The notes under the pieces were generated by a model. The model made no database searches and was not told the DNA's origin. It was given only the letters and a program-made list of their open reading frames with translations. A stretch of 36,762 bases of DNA from NCBI GenBank assembly GCA_963709355.1, contig CAVPVY010000003.1, positions 1 to 36,762 on the forward strand, written 5' to 3'. The DNA is from PLOWO2-12-38-17 sp963709355. Its GTDB lineage: Bacteria > Planctomycetota > Brocadiia > Brocadiales > Brocadiaceae. Shown here one piece after another: positions 8,898 through 17,848 of this stretch (positions are counted from its first letter, which is position 1; the number at the start of each line of letters is the position of its first letter). Made by a program: the position numbers and the translations under genes.

Positions 8898-10164
8898 TGA
8901 GCAGGTTATCGAATGCCTTCAAGTTTACCTGCCATGAATAATTTTGTTGAATATTTTCTACCGCCTTTATTCCGATTTCTTTTCTTCTCTTTTCGTCTTT
9001 TAGAAGAGCTATGACCTCTCTGGCAAATGCTTCCTCCTCGTCGGCAATAATGATGTCAACATTTTTATGGTAAATAAGACCATCGCTTGCGTTTGTAGTG
9101 GCAACAACTGCGTTGCCGGTTGCCATGGCCTCCAGAATCTTATTCTGTAATCCCCTGGCGATCCTCAATGGGATCACACAAACATTCGCCATCAAGTAAT
9201 ATTTCCTTATATCCGGGACATAATCTGTTACGATAACACCCTTAATCTTTGAAAGTTTTCGTACCCTTTTAGTAGGACGGTTGCCTACAATATAAAAGAG
9301 AACATCGGGTATCTCAGCCTTGATCTTATGAAATATATTCTCGCAAAACCATTTCACACCGTCCTCATTAGCAAAATAATCCATAACGCCGGTAAAGACT
9401 AAGATGTTTTGCGAGTTGTGAGTTGATTTTTCCGGTGTAAAGTAATCGGAATCAACACCATTTAAGATGAAGCGAACATTTTTGACTTCAGGGTAAAGTT
9501 TCCTGAATACATCAACTTCCCTTTGAGAAACAAAAACCGATTGGTTGAAGGTACGATTAATATTAATCTCATATTTTAGCAACCATTTATTTTCCAGTTT
9601 ATAAAGTAGATTATACGGAAATCTGGTATATCTAGAATATTGAAGCCATTTATCAGAGTCAAGGTCAACATAGTCCATAATAAGAGAGATATTGTTTAAC
9701 TCTTTTTCTTTATATGGGCGTGATCTGAAAATATACTCGGCCATAGTGGAGCAAAAGCATATCACTATATCTATACTTTCGTTTTCCAGGATTTCGTTTA
9801 CGTATTCCTGAAGATCAAAGTTATAAAAATATGATACAGAAAAAGGTACATCTTGAATAACGCTTTTAATAATCCTTAATTTTTTATAAAAATATACAGA
9901 ATAAACTTCTTTGCAATATCTCTTCAGTTCCTCCAGGTGTTCTTTATCAGATTTACCATCTAAAATTGTGCCCAAATATATGTTATTTTTTTGAGATAAA
10001 TATTTTATTTCGTTAAAGGAGCGAATTTTATCACCCTTATCCGGTGGATAAGGAATTCTATGTGCGAGGAAGAGTATATTCAACTTGTATCTTGTTACTT
10101 TAATTATATGTTTTTGATAAGATATATTAGAGTTATTTTTTTGTCCCAATAAAGTAAACAGCAC
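8890..10164 (-). CDS. Glycosyltransferase, XrtA/PEP-CTERM-associated type (TIGR03087-like)
   Basis: A 424-residue protein whose ILFLAHRIPYPPDKGDKIRS start, followed by IVICFCSTMAEYIF, LIMDYVDLDSDKWLQYS, VFVSQREVDVF, ILNGVDSDYF and a GT-B C-terminus (LVFTGVMDY, RGLQNKILEAMATGN), matches the first sugar transferase of exosortase A loci. It would transfer a sugar onto the growing lipid-linked unit at the inner membrane face. The roughly 28 residues before the conserved start are unusual, and their DNA overlaps the methyltransferase end. Translation may really begin at a TTG just before NILFLAH. The gene overlaps the downstream GT by 8 bases. Confidence 0.87.
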   Translation of the reverse strand: MLFTLLGQKNNSNISYQKHIIKVTRYKLNILFLAHRIPYPPDKGDKIRSFNEIKYLSQKNNIYLGTILDGKSDKEHLEELKRYCKEVYSVYFYKKLRIIKSVIQDVPFSVSYFYNFDLQEYVNEILENESIDIVICFCSTMAEYIFRSRPYKEKELNNISLIMDYVDLDSDKWLQYSRYTRFPYNLLYKLENKWLLKYEININRTFNQSVFVSQREVDVFRKLYPEVKNVRFILNGVDSDYFTPEKSTHNSQNILVFTGVMDYFANEDGVKWFCENIFHKIKAEIPDVLFYIVGNRPTKRVRKLSKIKGVIVTDYVPDIRKYYLMANVCVIPLRIARGLQNKILEAMATGNAVVATTNASDGLIYHKNVDIIIADEEEAFAREVIALLKDEKRRKEIGIKAVENIQQNYSWQVNLKAFDNLLNA

Positions 10165-10795
10165 TTGGAGCTATAATGCTGTTTTCTCCCTTAATAGTAT
10201 ATTTATCAAGATATTTTATAGGTGAAACTAACATACTAAAGATGGTGCTGAAGAGCTTATTAATAATTCTGTTGGAGAAAATAGTATGAGAGAATGCCAT
10301 AAGTATCCAGGTTACTGACGATGCGGAACCAATATTAACACCTGTTTCAATCTTAGTGAAACCATTCCTTGTACAAATAAGCTCAATTCCCTTAATCGTA
10401 AATCTCCAATAGTCAACAGGATCAGGATGATAACATTGCATGAACGGAACATCTATATAGATGGTTCCATCTATTTTGAGCACCCTAAAAATTTCTTTCA
10501 AAACTATTTCGGGGTTGTGCACATGCTCTAAAGTACCTGTACAGAAAAGGCAATCAATGGTCTCATCTTTTAATGGAATGTTATGTATATCAGCCACGAC
10601 ATTAGTGTCACCAATCCTGGCGAAATCAATGGTCACGCATTCCGGCGTAATTTTTCTGCCACCGGCTCCAAGATCAACTATTTTTCCTCCTTCTGGTATT
10701 ATTGATAAAACCTTTGTGATTTGGGGATTTGATTGTATTGTTGGTGTCGGATTTAATATCCTTTTAATAATGCCTCTATTTCCTGTCCATGGCAT
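10133..10795 (-). CDS. Class I SAM-dependent methyltransferase (type 11)
   Basis: A 220-residue protein with the SAM-binding loop KIVDLGAGGRKI near residue 38, a second-strand acidic region (VVADIHNIPLKDETIDCLFC) and the post-motif LEHVHNPEIVLKEIFRVLK typical of methyltransferase type 11 proteins, followed by DVPFMQCYHPDPVDYWRFT. The length is normal. It probably O-methylates a sugar or a lipid-linked intermediate of the polysaccharide; the acceptor is unknown. It lies between a GT2 gene and the XrtA-type GT and is transcribed with them. Confidence 0.85.
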   Translation of the reverse strand: MPWTGNRGIIKRILNPTPTIQSNPQITKVLSIIPEGGKIVDLGAGGRKITPECVTIDFARIGDTNVVADIHNIPLKDETIDCLFCTGTLEHVHNPEIVLKEIFRVLKIDGTIYIDVPFMQCYHPDPVDYWRFTIKGIELICTRNGFTKIETGVNIGSASSVTWILMAFSHTIFSNRIINKLFSTIFSMLVSPIKYLDKYTIKGENSIIAPSAVYFIGTKK

Positions 10796-10881
10796 GGCTA
10801 TTTATCCCAAAATTTGTATAAGAAATATGAATTTTATTATTCTAATCCTTCTATGCATTCTATTTAATACAGGCATGAGAC

Positions 10882-11124
10882 TCAGAGATTATGCAAATAA
10901 CGAGTACCATCAACAAAAATAATCTCTCGCATCCAAATAATTACAGAGATAACTGACACCATGATTGAGATCTTAAAACTCCATAAGTTCCGTTTACCCC
11001 AAATGTCCTTGAAATTAATCAGAGGCCATGAATCAAAGATTGTTAACAAAGGTATGAGGCGGAAGTGATATCGTGAGTGTCCAAAAACAATACTGTGCAT
11101 TACCGTAAGATAACCGATTCGTAT
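10882..11124 (-). pseudogene. C-terminal remnant of a polytopic membrane protein, possibly GT39-like
   Basis: Immediately after the GT2 stop codon, in another frame, about 75 codons read VMHSIVFGHSRYHFRLIPLL, then two hydrophobic stretches and WMREIIFVDGTRY. The HSIVFGHSRY word followed by a membrane helix is like the C-termini of GT39-type or similar integral membrane glycosyltransferases. No matching N-terminus is present: the frame upstream runs only through the GT2 gene as a shadow. I read it as the tail of a deleted gene. The family call is tentative. Confidence 0.4.
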
Positions 11125-11126
11125 TT

Positions 11127-12062
11127 TTAATTTCTCTTTACAATAGCAATTGTCCTGGAAAGAAAATAAATCTGGATTAAAAACATTAATCTTAGCATAT
11201 CGCCTAATCTCACCTTTTTGGCTCTTATCTTTAAAATAACACCAAATGATGGCAGCATATACAAAAATACCAACAAGATAAGCCATTTTAAATCCAGAAA
11301 TATCATGGATACAAACAAAAAAGTTGGCAACAATATACCAAAGTATAGGGGAATGGTAAGACTGGGAATCTCTTTCATTACTAAACCATGATTGAAAACA
11401 CCTTTAAGGTTGCTCCTACCTCTCCAGATCTCCTTTTTCATGAATTCCTTAACAGTAGCCGCTTCACCCAAATGAATCACTTCTATCCTGCTGTCAGAAA
11501 CGATCCTGCCGTATTTTTGCAGCCTATATGAAAAGTCCACATCCTCACAGGTAACCAGGGATTTGTTAAATCCACCCACAGCTATAAACTGCTCCCTCCT
11601 CACAAAAAGATTCATCGACTCAAGCCAATCTACATCTTGTACCTGATTTTCTTTCTGGCGTATTAAGTACCATGTTTTCTGAACCCACGTGGAATCCATC
11701 GGAGGGGCAGGTGAACTACCCCAGGCAGCCACGCATAAATCACAGAAATATAATGAAGCTTTGTTCAACCATTCCTTTGATACAATACAATCTGCATCGA
11801 CAAAAGTGATTATGTCTCCAGTAGATTGTGTTACACCGAGATTCCGCAAACCTGAAACGTTCAGTGAATCATCCAGTAGCACACTCACTCCATAGCGCTC
11901 CGCAGTCGCTCTGGTGCTATCAGTAGAGCCATTGTCAACCACGATGACTTCAATGTCTTTCCCGGGATAATTTAGAATTGATATAGATTCCAAGCAGTAG
12001 GGGAGATATTTTTCTTCGTTGTATGTGGGTATAATAATCGATACTTTTTTCTTATAGTTCAT
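11127..12062 (-). CDS. Glycosyltransferase family 2
   Basis: A 311-residue GT-A enzyme. It starts with VSIIIPTYNEEKYLPYCLES, then VVDNGSTDST, SGLRNLGV and the metal-binding DADC (about residue 93). The acceptor-side SMNLFVRREQFIAVGGF and CEDVDFSYRLQKYG follow. The last 90 residues hold two or three membrane helices (FGILLPTFLFVSMIFL, WLILLVFLYML), anchoring it to the inner membrane. It probably extends the lipid-linked sugar chain. No clear Shine-Dalgarno sequence precedes the ATG: the upstream DNA is wholly heptameric repeat. Confidence 0.9.
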   Translation of the reverse strand: MNYKKKVSIIIPTYNEEKYLPYCLESISILNYPGKDIEVIVVDNGSTDSTRATAERYGVSVLLDDSLNVSGLRNLGVTQSTGDIITFVDADCIVSKEWLNKASLYFCDLCVAAWGSSPAPPMDSTWVQKTWYLIRQKENQVQDVDWLESMNLFVRREQFIAVGGFNKSLVTCEDVDFSYRLQKYGRIVSDSRIEVIHLGEAATVKEFMKKEIWRGRSNLKGVFNHGLVMKEIPSLTIPLYFGILLPTFLFVSMIFLDLKWLILLVFLYMLPSFGVILKIRAKKVRLGDMLRLMFLIQIYFLSRTIAIVKRN

Positions 12063-12065
12063 AGA

Positions 12066-12152
12066 TATTATCTGATAGTTCTTTGTTGATAGCTCACAGT
12101 ATACCGCTTACTGCTTACTGTTCACTGTTCACAGCTCACAGCTTACTAATGA
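12066..12152. repeat. Heptameric repeat array between GT2 and amidotransferase
   Basis: The whole gap reads as 7-bp units: TGATAGC TCACAGT ATACCGC TTACTGC TTACTGT TCACTGT TCACAGC TCACAGC. It reaches within a few bases of the AsnB-like stop (12156) and of the GT2 start. Confidence 0.72.
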
Positions 12153-12155
12153 CGG

Positions 12156-14038
12156 TTACCGCATAAACTTCCCATACCACAGCTCAAACATCAACAGACT
12201 CCAGAGAATGGTACCGTAGTTTCTGGTCCTTGCCTGGTGAAGGTTCCAGATTTTCATTATTATCTCTTTACGGAAGAAATTGTTAACACCGGCATCTGTC
12301 GATAAGAGGTTGCTGCTCGCAAATGCTTTAAGTTCTTCTCGAAACCACTTGGCTAATGGAACAGAAAATCCCATTTTTCTTCTGTACATAATCTCTTTAG
12401 GAAGAATTTGCTTGAACGACTGTTTCAGTATATACTTCTTCTCTCCATTGTTATACTTAAGCCTCGGAGGAATGTTCGCGGCAAATTCTATAACTTTATG
12501 ATCAAGAATCGGAGATCTTACTTCGAGAGAATTTGCCATACTCATCCTGTCAACCTTGACAAGTATGTCTCCCGGTAAATATGTTTTCAAGTCTGTGTAG
12601 AGAATTCTGGAAAGATGATCATCCGTATCGGCTTTATTATAATAGTATTCAGTAACCGAAAACGGGTTATAATCTCCTATCTGCCTTTTCGTATCATCGT
12701 TTACTAAATCTTTCCATAACTGATCATCAAATTCTGTATTTGTCAGGAAAAATCCGTAGTCTGATTCGTAACTGAGTGAGTTAAGAAGAGTTTTACCTTT
12801 TTGAAAAAATGCATGATTCCCCTTCGATAACATTTGAGATAGATATGGCAAGATTGATTTCCTAATTGTTCTGGGAATTCTTCTTCTGACCCGGTTTTCA
12901 ATATCATCAATATAATATTTTTCATAACCGGCAAAATTTTCATCGCCACCATCACCGGAAAGAGCCACTGTCACATTTTGCTTAGCAATTTTTGATACAT
13001 AATAGGTTGGAACGGCAGACGCGTCAGCAAAAGGTTCATCAAAATAAAACGCAAGATCAGTAAGGATCTCTTCTGCGTTTTCCTTTACCGTAAACTCATG
13101 ATGATCAGTACAATATCGTTTTGCAACTATTCTTGCAAATTCAACTTCATCATATTCTTCCGAATCAAAGCCTATTGAACACGTTTTGACCGGCTCATTG
13201 GTTTGTTTGGCCATAAGTGCAACAATCCCGCTCGAATCTATACCGCCACTAAGAAAGGCCCCAAGGGGTACATCGCTTATCATCCTGAGTCTTACACTTT
13301 CATCCAGAAGATTAAAAAGTTCCTCTGATATATCAATTTCACTTAGAGTGGACTGTTTACGAAAGGAAATGTCCCAATACTCCTTTTTTTTATTCCATCT
13401 TTAGAACATATCATATAATGACCTGGTTCTAATTTATAGGTGTTTTTAAAAATAGTTTTCGGATCAGGTATGTATTGATATTTAAAATAGTCATAGAATG
13501 CCTCAAAATTTATTTCTCTTTTTAAAGAGATGTCTTTAAAGAGGGACTTGATCTCAGAAGCAAAAAGAAATGTCTTTCCGTCGAAATAATAGAACAAAGG
13601 CTTCTTCCCAATACGATCTCGAGCTAGAAACAGTATATTTTTATTACTATCCCATATTGCAAATGCGAACATTCCTCGAAGATGTTTGAGACAGTCTTCT
13701 CCATGCTCCTGGTAGAGATAAATAATTACCTCTGTATCACAATGACTAGTAAATGTATACCCCTTCAGCATTAAATCTTTTTTTAGTGATTGAAAGTTAT
13801 AAATTTCACCATTATAGGTAATCCATATCGATTTATCTCTGGAGGCCATGGGTTGATGACCAAGTTTAGAGAGATCAAGGATACTCAAACGCCTATGCCC
13901 CAAACCTATGTGACCGTCTACGTAAATACCGCTATCGTCCGGTCCTCTATAATCAATAATGTCACACATTGATTTGATTAACTCTTCGGATACTGGTTTT
14001 CTGTTATAGAAGTTAAATTTTCCTACAATTCCGCACAT
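12156..14038 (-). pseudogene. asnB: Asparagine-synthase-like amidotransferase (XrtA-associated type), one frameshift
   Basis: The N-terminal part (start 14038) is a class II glutaminase: MCGIVGKF with the catalytic Cys2, YRGPDDSG, HRRLSILDLS, TYNGEIYNF and LARDRIGKKPLFY. The C-terminal part is the synthetase: MISDVPLGAFLSGGIDSSG (PP-loop), DEPFADASAVPTYY, ALSGDGGDE and VDRMSMANSLEVRSP. The frame breaks in a run of eight A on the coding strand (13384-13391). One added A restores KKEYWDISFRKQ and joins both parts into about 627 residues, the family length. In XrtA loci such proteins are thought to amidate a sugar acid or similar group using glutamine and ATP. The sole break in a long homopolymer makes a sequencing error quite likely. 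Confidence 0.9.
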
Positions 14039-14045
14039 TTTTGAA

Positions 14046-14160
14046 TTTAGCTCATGGTTGATAGGTAATAGCTCTTAGTTCTTAGCTCATAGAATATTGA
14101 TTATACATGTTTTCTACTTGCTGTGGGTTAGGGCCTTGAGCTTGAGCTGTGAGCAATGAT
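14046..14160. repeat. Heptameric repeats upstream of amidotransferase
   Basis: Units such as GCTCATG GTTGATA GGTAATA GCTCTTA GTTCTTA GCTCATA occupy 14048-14092, and GAGCTTGAGCTGTGAGC lies at 14137-14153. They fill most of the gap to the FemAB-like gene. No promoter or Shine-Dalgarno sequence is evident for the gene downstream. Confidence 0.6.
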
Positions 14161-14163
14161 CCA

Positions 14164-15213
14164 TTAAAGGCTTATATATTTTCTTATTGTCGGTCCCATA
14201 TAATTGGTCAAAGTGAGTGGAAGTTTTTGCCATATACGCTCTACCCTATCTCTATTGGTAGAAGTTGTTCTATTAAATTTGAACTCTTTGCCGTTCATAA
14301 TTATGTAATTCCAATACAGAGGAACTGGTATTGATCCCCATTGCAGCTTAAATTTATAGGTTCCTTCATCAGGGGTAGATCTACCAAAATCAAATTGTGT
14401 ATACCCATTATCAGCAGCATGTTTTAAAAAACTCCAGTAAAGAAGCATATTGGGTGAAAGGTTGTTGTACTCACGTAAAGTAGATGCCCAGGAAACGCAT
14501 ATCTTCCTGCCGACGGTTAAAATGATTCCACCGCCAATTGGCTTAAAGTCATGATAGACTAACCCCAGGCGGGCTTTTTCACCATAATGGAGTAAAATAA
14601 ACTTGAACCATTTTTTTGAGTGAATGGGTGAACCAAGTTCTCTCATATTACAGCTAAAAAGATAATAGAAATCTCTTAGCTGTTTAAGAGATCCCCAAAC
14701 AAAATGCAAACCGTTTTTTTCAGCCTTTCTGATTTGACTACGAAGTTTTGATTTGAAGTTATCCCATAACTGTTCTGCTGAGCTTGGTAGTCCTAGTAGC
14801 AAACTAACCTTATGAGATTGAGTAAAAACAGGCAAGCTTTGTATCTTGGAAGAAGAAGTTGTCATATTGCTGCGCCATTCAATCTGTTTTGCCTTAAGTT
14901 TTTTTGCTAATGCAATAGACTCTATCACAAGTTCGTGTCGTACTTTATCACAATTGATTAACGCTCCACCCAAATCACAAAACGGCAAGGAAACCAGCTG
15001 ACCAGAAAGTAATGGAGGTTTTAAATATACTAAAGGTAAAACACCAAGCAACTGACTGTTTTCTTCTGCCATAAGGTAATAACCTATATGTTTATAGGCA
15101 TCCTCTACCGCCATCTTCCACGCAAAAAGATGATAAGGAGAAGCATCTGTATGCGTTAACACATAGTTATCCCAATTCTCTCTGTCTTCAATACTAGCCA
15201 ATCTGATATTCAT
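14164..15213 (-). CDS. FemAB family protein, XrtA/PEP-CTERM-associated type
   Basis: A 349-residue protein with two GNAT-like folds. Visible marks are DASPYHLFAWKMAVEDAYKH, LPFCDLGG near residue 82, KLRSQIRKAEKNGL near residue 165, MRELGSPIHSKKWF, and FDFGRSTPDEGTYKFKLQWG near residue 305. These agree with the FemAB-like proteins of exosortase A loci (TIGR03019 type). FemAB enzymes transfer aminoacyl groups, so this one may attach an amino acid to the polysaccharide or a lipid-linked precursor; the substrate is not known. Intact, and between the amidotransferase and the deacetylase in the same direction. Confidence 0.92.
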   Translation of the reverse strand: MNIRLASIEDRENWDNYVLTHTDASPYHLFAWKMAVEDAYKHIGYYLMAEENSQLLGVLPLVYLKPPLLSGQLVSLPFCDLGGALINCDKVRHELVIESIALAKKLKAKQIEWRSNMTTSSSKIQSLPVFTQSHKVSLLLGLPSSAEQLWDNFKSKLRSQIRKAEKNGLHFVWGSLKQLRDFYYLFSCNMRELGSPIHSKKWFKFILLHYGEKARLGLVYHDFKPIGGGIILTVGRKICVSWASTLREYNNLSPNMLLYWSFLKHAADNGYTQFDFGRSTPDEGTYKFKLQWGSIPVPLYWNYIIMNGKEFKFNRTTSTNRDRVERIWQKLPLTLTNYMGPTIRKYISL

Positions 15214-15427
15214 GTTTGTTGGTTTTGGAGGTCCAATAGTTCAGTGTTCAGTATTATTGATGGACAGAGGATCAAGCAGAAAGCTCTCCGCGCATAGTTC
15301 ATAGCTGATAGGACTAAGGTTTCACTTTTTTGGTTCAAGGTTCAACGGTTCAGTGGTTCAAGGATAACAGTTGCTGTTGAAGTATTTCCTTCTTCAAAGT
15401 GCTTCTCGATCTACTTTAACAATCACG
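15214..15427. repeat. Heptamer-derived repeat gap
   Basis: The gap holds degenerate 7-bp words, for example GTTCAGTGTTCAGTATT near 15238 and GGTTCAAGGTTCAACGGTTC near 15340, with CATAGTTCATAGCTGATAGG near 15294. No gene is seen. Confidence 0.5.
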
Positions 15428-16297
15428 TTACAGGTTATCAGCAGTTTCGGGCATCTTATGCTGAGGTTTAATAGGCCCGAATTTGAAATCGCTAAGCAAT
15501 TTCTGAAACCGCTCTTTAGTTTTTGCTAAATTATGGTATGTTCTGAATCTTGATAAAAATATTTTACCATTAATTCTCGGTTGTTCCGGATCTATCTCCC
15601 AGGGATGTATGTAAAATATAAATGGTTGATTCTCACTTTTATTTATCTTGTTCAAGGCCATTCTCGTAAACCAGAAAGGGAACAGACGGAAATAGCCACC
15701 CCCTGAAACAGGGATATTTAGACCCAGTATTTTGGATGTCGAAATTGGGTATTCAACCAAATCGTGCTCGGCTAATTTAAATTCAAATCTTGGAGCATCA
15801 GGAATACCATAAAGGTCATGTGTGATCGGGAATATACTAGAATCATATTCAAAACCAAGTTCTTCCAGGATTTCAAATGCCCACATGGACTCTTTTGTTA
15901 TTGAATAACTTGGTGCTCTGTATCCCAAGATCTTTTTCCCGGTAATATCCTCCAAAATATTTTTGGCTTTTGTAATGTCATGTTTGAATTCGTTTGGTGT
16001 TAGATTGTAAACGAGTTGATGTCGATAACTATGACAAGCTATTTCATGCCCATTAGCATCTATTTCCTTAATCATTTCAGGATGCTTCTCTGCCACCCAT
16101 CCCAGTATGAAAAAAGTCCCCTTTACTTCTCCCGCACAAGAAAGTATCTCTAATAAGTTCTTCGTATTATTAACGACACGACTTTCATAACTTCCCCAAT
16201 CCTCAAATCTGATATCTTTCTCAAATGCAGCAACATGAAAATAATCTTCCACATCTATAGTTAAATAGTTTTTAATAATATTGCTATGAATTGACAT
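15428..16297 (-). CDS. Polysaccharide deacetylase, XrtA-associated type (DUF3473)
   Basis: A 289-residue NodB-domain enzyme. YLTIDVEDYFHVAAF gives the catalytic Asp and metal-binding Asp pair near residues 14-16. TFFILGWVAEKHPEMI precedes the metal histidines in GHEIACHSYRHQ (H-x3-H, about residues 84-93), and GYRAPSYSI supplies the conserved Arg. The C-terminal FRLFPFWFTRMAL and FIFYIHPWEIDPEQP are marks of the exosortase A-linked subgroup (TIGR03006/DUF3473). It would remove N- or O-acetyl groups from the polysaccharide. No signal peptide is visible. Intact, and the best-preserved marker of the locus type. Confidence 0.94.
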   Translation of the reverse strand: MSIHSNIIKNYLTIDVEDYFHVAAFEKDIRFEDWGSYESRVVNNTKNLLEILSCAGEVKGTFFILGWVAEKHPEMIKEIDANGHEIACHSYRHQLVYNLTPNEFKHDITKAKNILEDITGKKILGYRAPSYSITKESMWAFEILEELGFEYDSSIFPITHDLYGIPDAPRFEFKLAEHDLVEYPISTSKILGLNIPVSGGGYFRLFPFWFTRMALNKINKSENQPFIFYIHPWEIDPEQPRINGKIFLSRFRTYHNLAKTKERFQKLLSDFKFGPIKPQHKMPETADNL

Positions 16298-16300
16298 TTA

Positions 16301-16594
16301 TTAAGAACTGTTGATTCTGAATGTCTTAACAGTTGTTCCCAGTAAATCCAAATTTTTTGAATTAAACTCTTTATGAAGCATTCCTCTATTCAAAAAATTA
16401 ACATAAAATTTCTTATAGGGGAAAGAATTTCCTGATGTAAGGTTATCAATATTGTAAAAAGTACATTTCAGTTTAAGACAGGTAAGATAAAATTTAATAC
16501 GCAAATATTTTGCCATACGTATATAATTGCACATGAGAAATAAGAGATTGTGTAACGTATGATCATAGCAGCGATTATACGAACAAGACAACAA
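16301..16594 (-). CDS. Hypothetical ORF upstream of the deacetylase
   Basis: A 97-codon frame ending 4 bases before the deacetylase start. The first 25 residues are cysteine-rich and unlikely. From MAKYLRIKFYLTCLKLKCTF the composition looks more like a real protein (basic, aromatic), ending DLLGTTVKTFRINSS. I do not recognise the family. It could be the start of a truncated enzyme, or chance. Position and direction fit an operon member; no Shine-Dalgarno sequence was found. Confidence 0.25.
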   Translation of the reverse strand: MLSCSYNRCYDHTLHNLLFLMCNYIRMAKYLRIKFYLTCLKLKCTFYNIDNLTSGNSFPYKKFYVNFLNRGMLHKEFNSKNLDLLGTTVKTFRINSS

Positions 16595-17128
16595 GTAGCA
16601 GTTCTATCCATGAATTATATTGTTTATAAAATCTACTTACCCTATATAAATATAAACCAAATAACTGCTAATCAGTTCTCTTTAAAATGTATCAGCAGAA
16701 TAAATATATGTCATCAAACCTCAGAGAAGTCATTAATTGGATAGAAACCCGTTCCAATGATCTCATCTCTTACAATTTTAAACATCTCCCCTTCTGTCTT
16801 TTTCTGAAGATCTTACCTTTCCTGAGTTTTTCTCAATCATTAAAAAACAACATTTCTCCCCTTGTTCCTCAAGCTTGAATAGAGAAAAAGTAACAGTTTG
16901 TGAATTTTAATCAGACATTGTGAGTCAAACTCTGGCTACTCTATTTATAATCCTTTGATACGGTGAGCTTCTGGAGAGGATTGAAAATGATGAACCTACT
17001 GTCTAGAAAGGCAGAAGAAATGGTGGGCAAATAGGAAAAGTTTTGATAATAATTGATAGTGAACACAAATGGATTGATTAAGATCACATCCCGCTTCGTC
17101 GAAAAACATCTCTTTTGTTAAATTATGC
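16595..17128. other. Intergenic gap, no supported gene
   Basis: AT-rich DNA between the sugar transferase and the small ORF before the deacetylase. It contains short plus-strand frames without recognisable content. I see no repeat of the heptamer or hairpin type here, which sets it apart from most other gaps. Confidence 0.5.
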
Positions 17129-17848
17129 TTAGTTTCTGTTTGAATTGGCAAAAACATCAGAATGAATAGGAGTTGTCAGTCTCTGTTTTGTCATTTCCCC
17201 AAAAAGACTGACCCTTAATGTTAATAACAGAATTTTGAAGTCCAGTAACCAGCACATCTTATTTATATATAAAATATCATATTGAAGTTTCTTCTCAACG
17301 TCTCGAAAGGTTTCATCATATTTATAGTAACACTGTGCCAGACCTGTTAGACCGGGTTTTACGGTTAAACGTTTTGTGTAATTCGGAATGTCTTTTATAA
17401 ATTTATCTACAAAGTACGGCCTCTCCGGTCTTGGGCCGACAATACTCATATCCCCCTGAATCACATTAACAAATTGCGGTAGTTCATCTATGTGTGTCTT
17501 TCTGAGAATTTTACCTAAAAAAGTTATTCGTGGATCATTCTTCTTTGCCCATGTTGGACCAAACTGATCTTCTGCTTTAAAATGCATTGTCCTGAATTTG
17601 ATAATCTCGAATATTTGTCCATTCGTACCTACCCTTTCCTGTGTATAAAATACCGGTCCCTTTGAGGTCATTTTTATCATAACTCCGATTAAAAAACCGA
17701 GCGGAAGAAAAGTTATCAGACCAGAAATTGCAAGAAAAGAGTCTACGTGCGGCTTTGTTGTAATATATGCATCTTTTGAGGTTAAAACAGTATTGATTTC
17801 TAAAACAATTCCAACTACTCTGCTTTTTAAAACTTTTATGTCATACAA
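17129..17848 (-). CDS. Sugar transferase (bacterial transferase domain), second copy
   Basis: The conserved part starts near residue 30 with one membrane segment (FLAISGLITFLPLGFLIGVM), then KGPVFYTQERVG, IKFRTM, DPRITFLGKILRKTHIDELP, GDMSIVGPRPERPYFVD and VKPGLTGLAQ: a full polyprenyl-phosphate hexose/HexNAc-1-phosphate transferase catalytic domain. It would start the lipid-linked unit at the inner membrane. The first 28 residues (YDIKVLKSRVVG to LTSKDAY) belong to the C-terminal tail of the preceding sugar transferase, in the same frame, so the two domains are fused or the real start lies later. The frame opens with TTG at 17848 and has no obvious ribosome site. Confidence 0.82.
   Translation of the reverse strand: MYDIKVLKSRVVGIVLEINTVLTSKDAYITTKPHVDSFLAISGLITFLPLGFLIGVMIKMTSKGPVFYTQERVGTNGQIFEIIKFRTMHFKAEDQFGPTWAKKNDPRITFLGKILRKTHIDELPQFVNVIQGDMSIVGPRPERPYFVDKFIKDIPNYTKRLTVKPGLTGLAQCYYKYDETFRDVEKKLQYDILYINKMCWLLDFKILLLTLRVSLFGEMTKQRLTTPIHSDVFANSNRN

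Noticed and set aside
16559..16878. Two overlapping plus-strand frames of about 60 codons
   Set aside because: No motifs, opposite to the locus, and composition typical of AT-rich noise.
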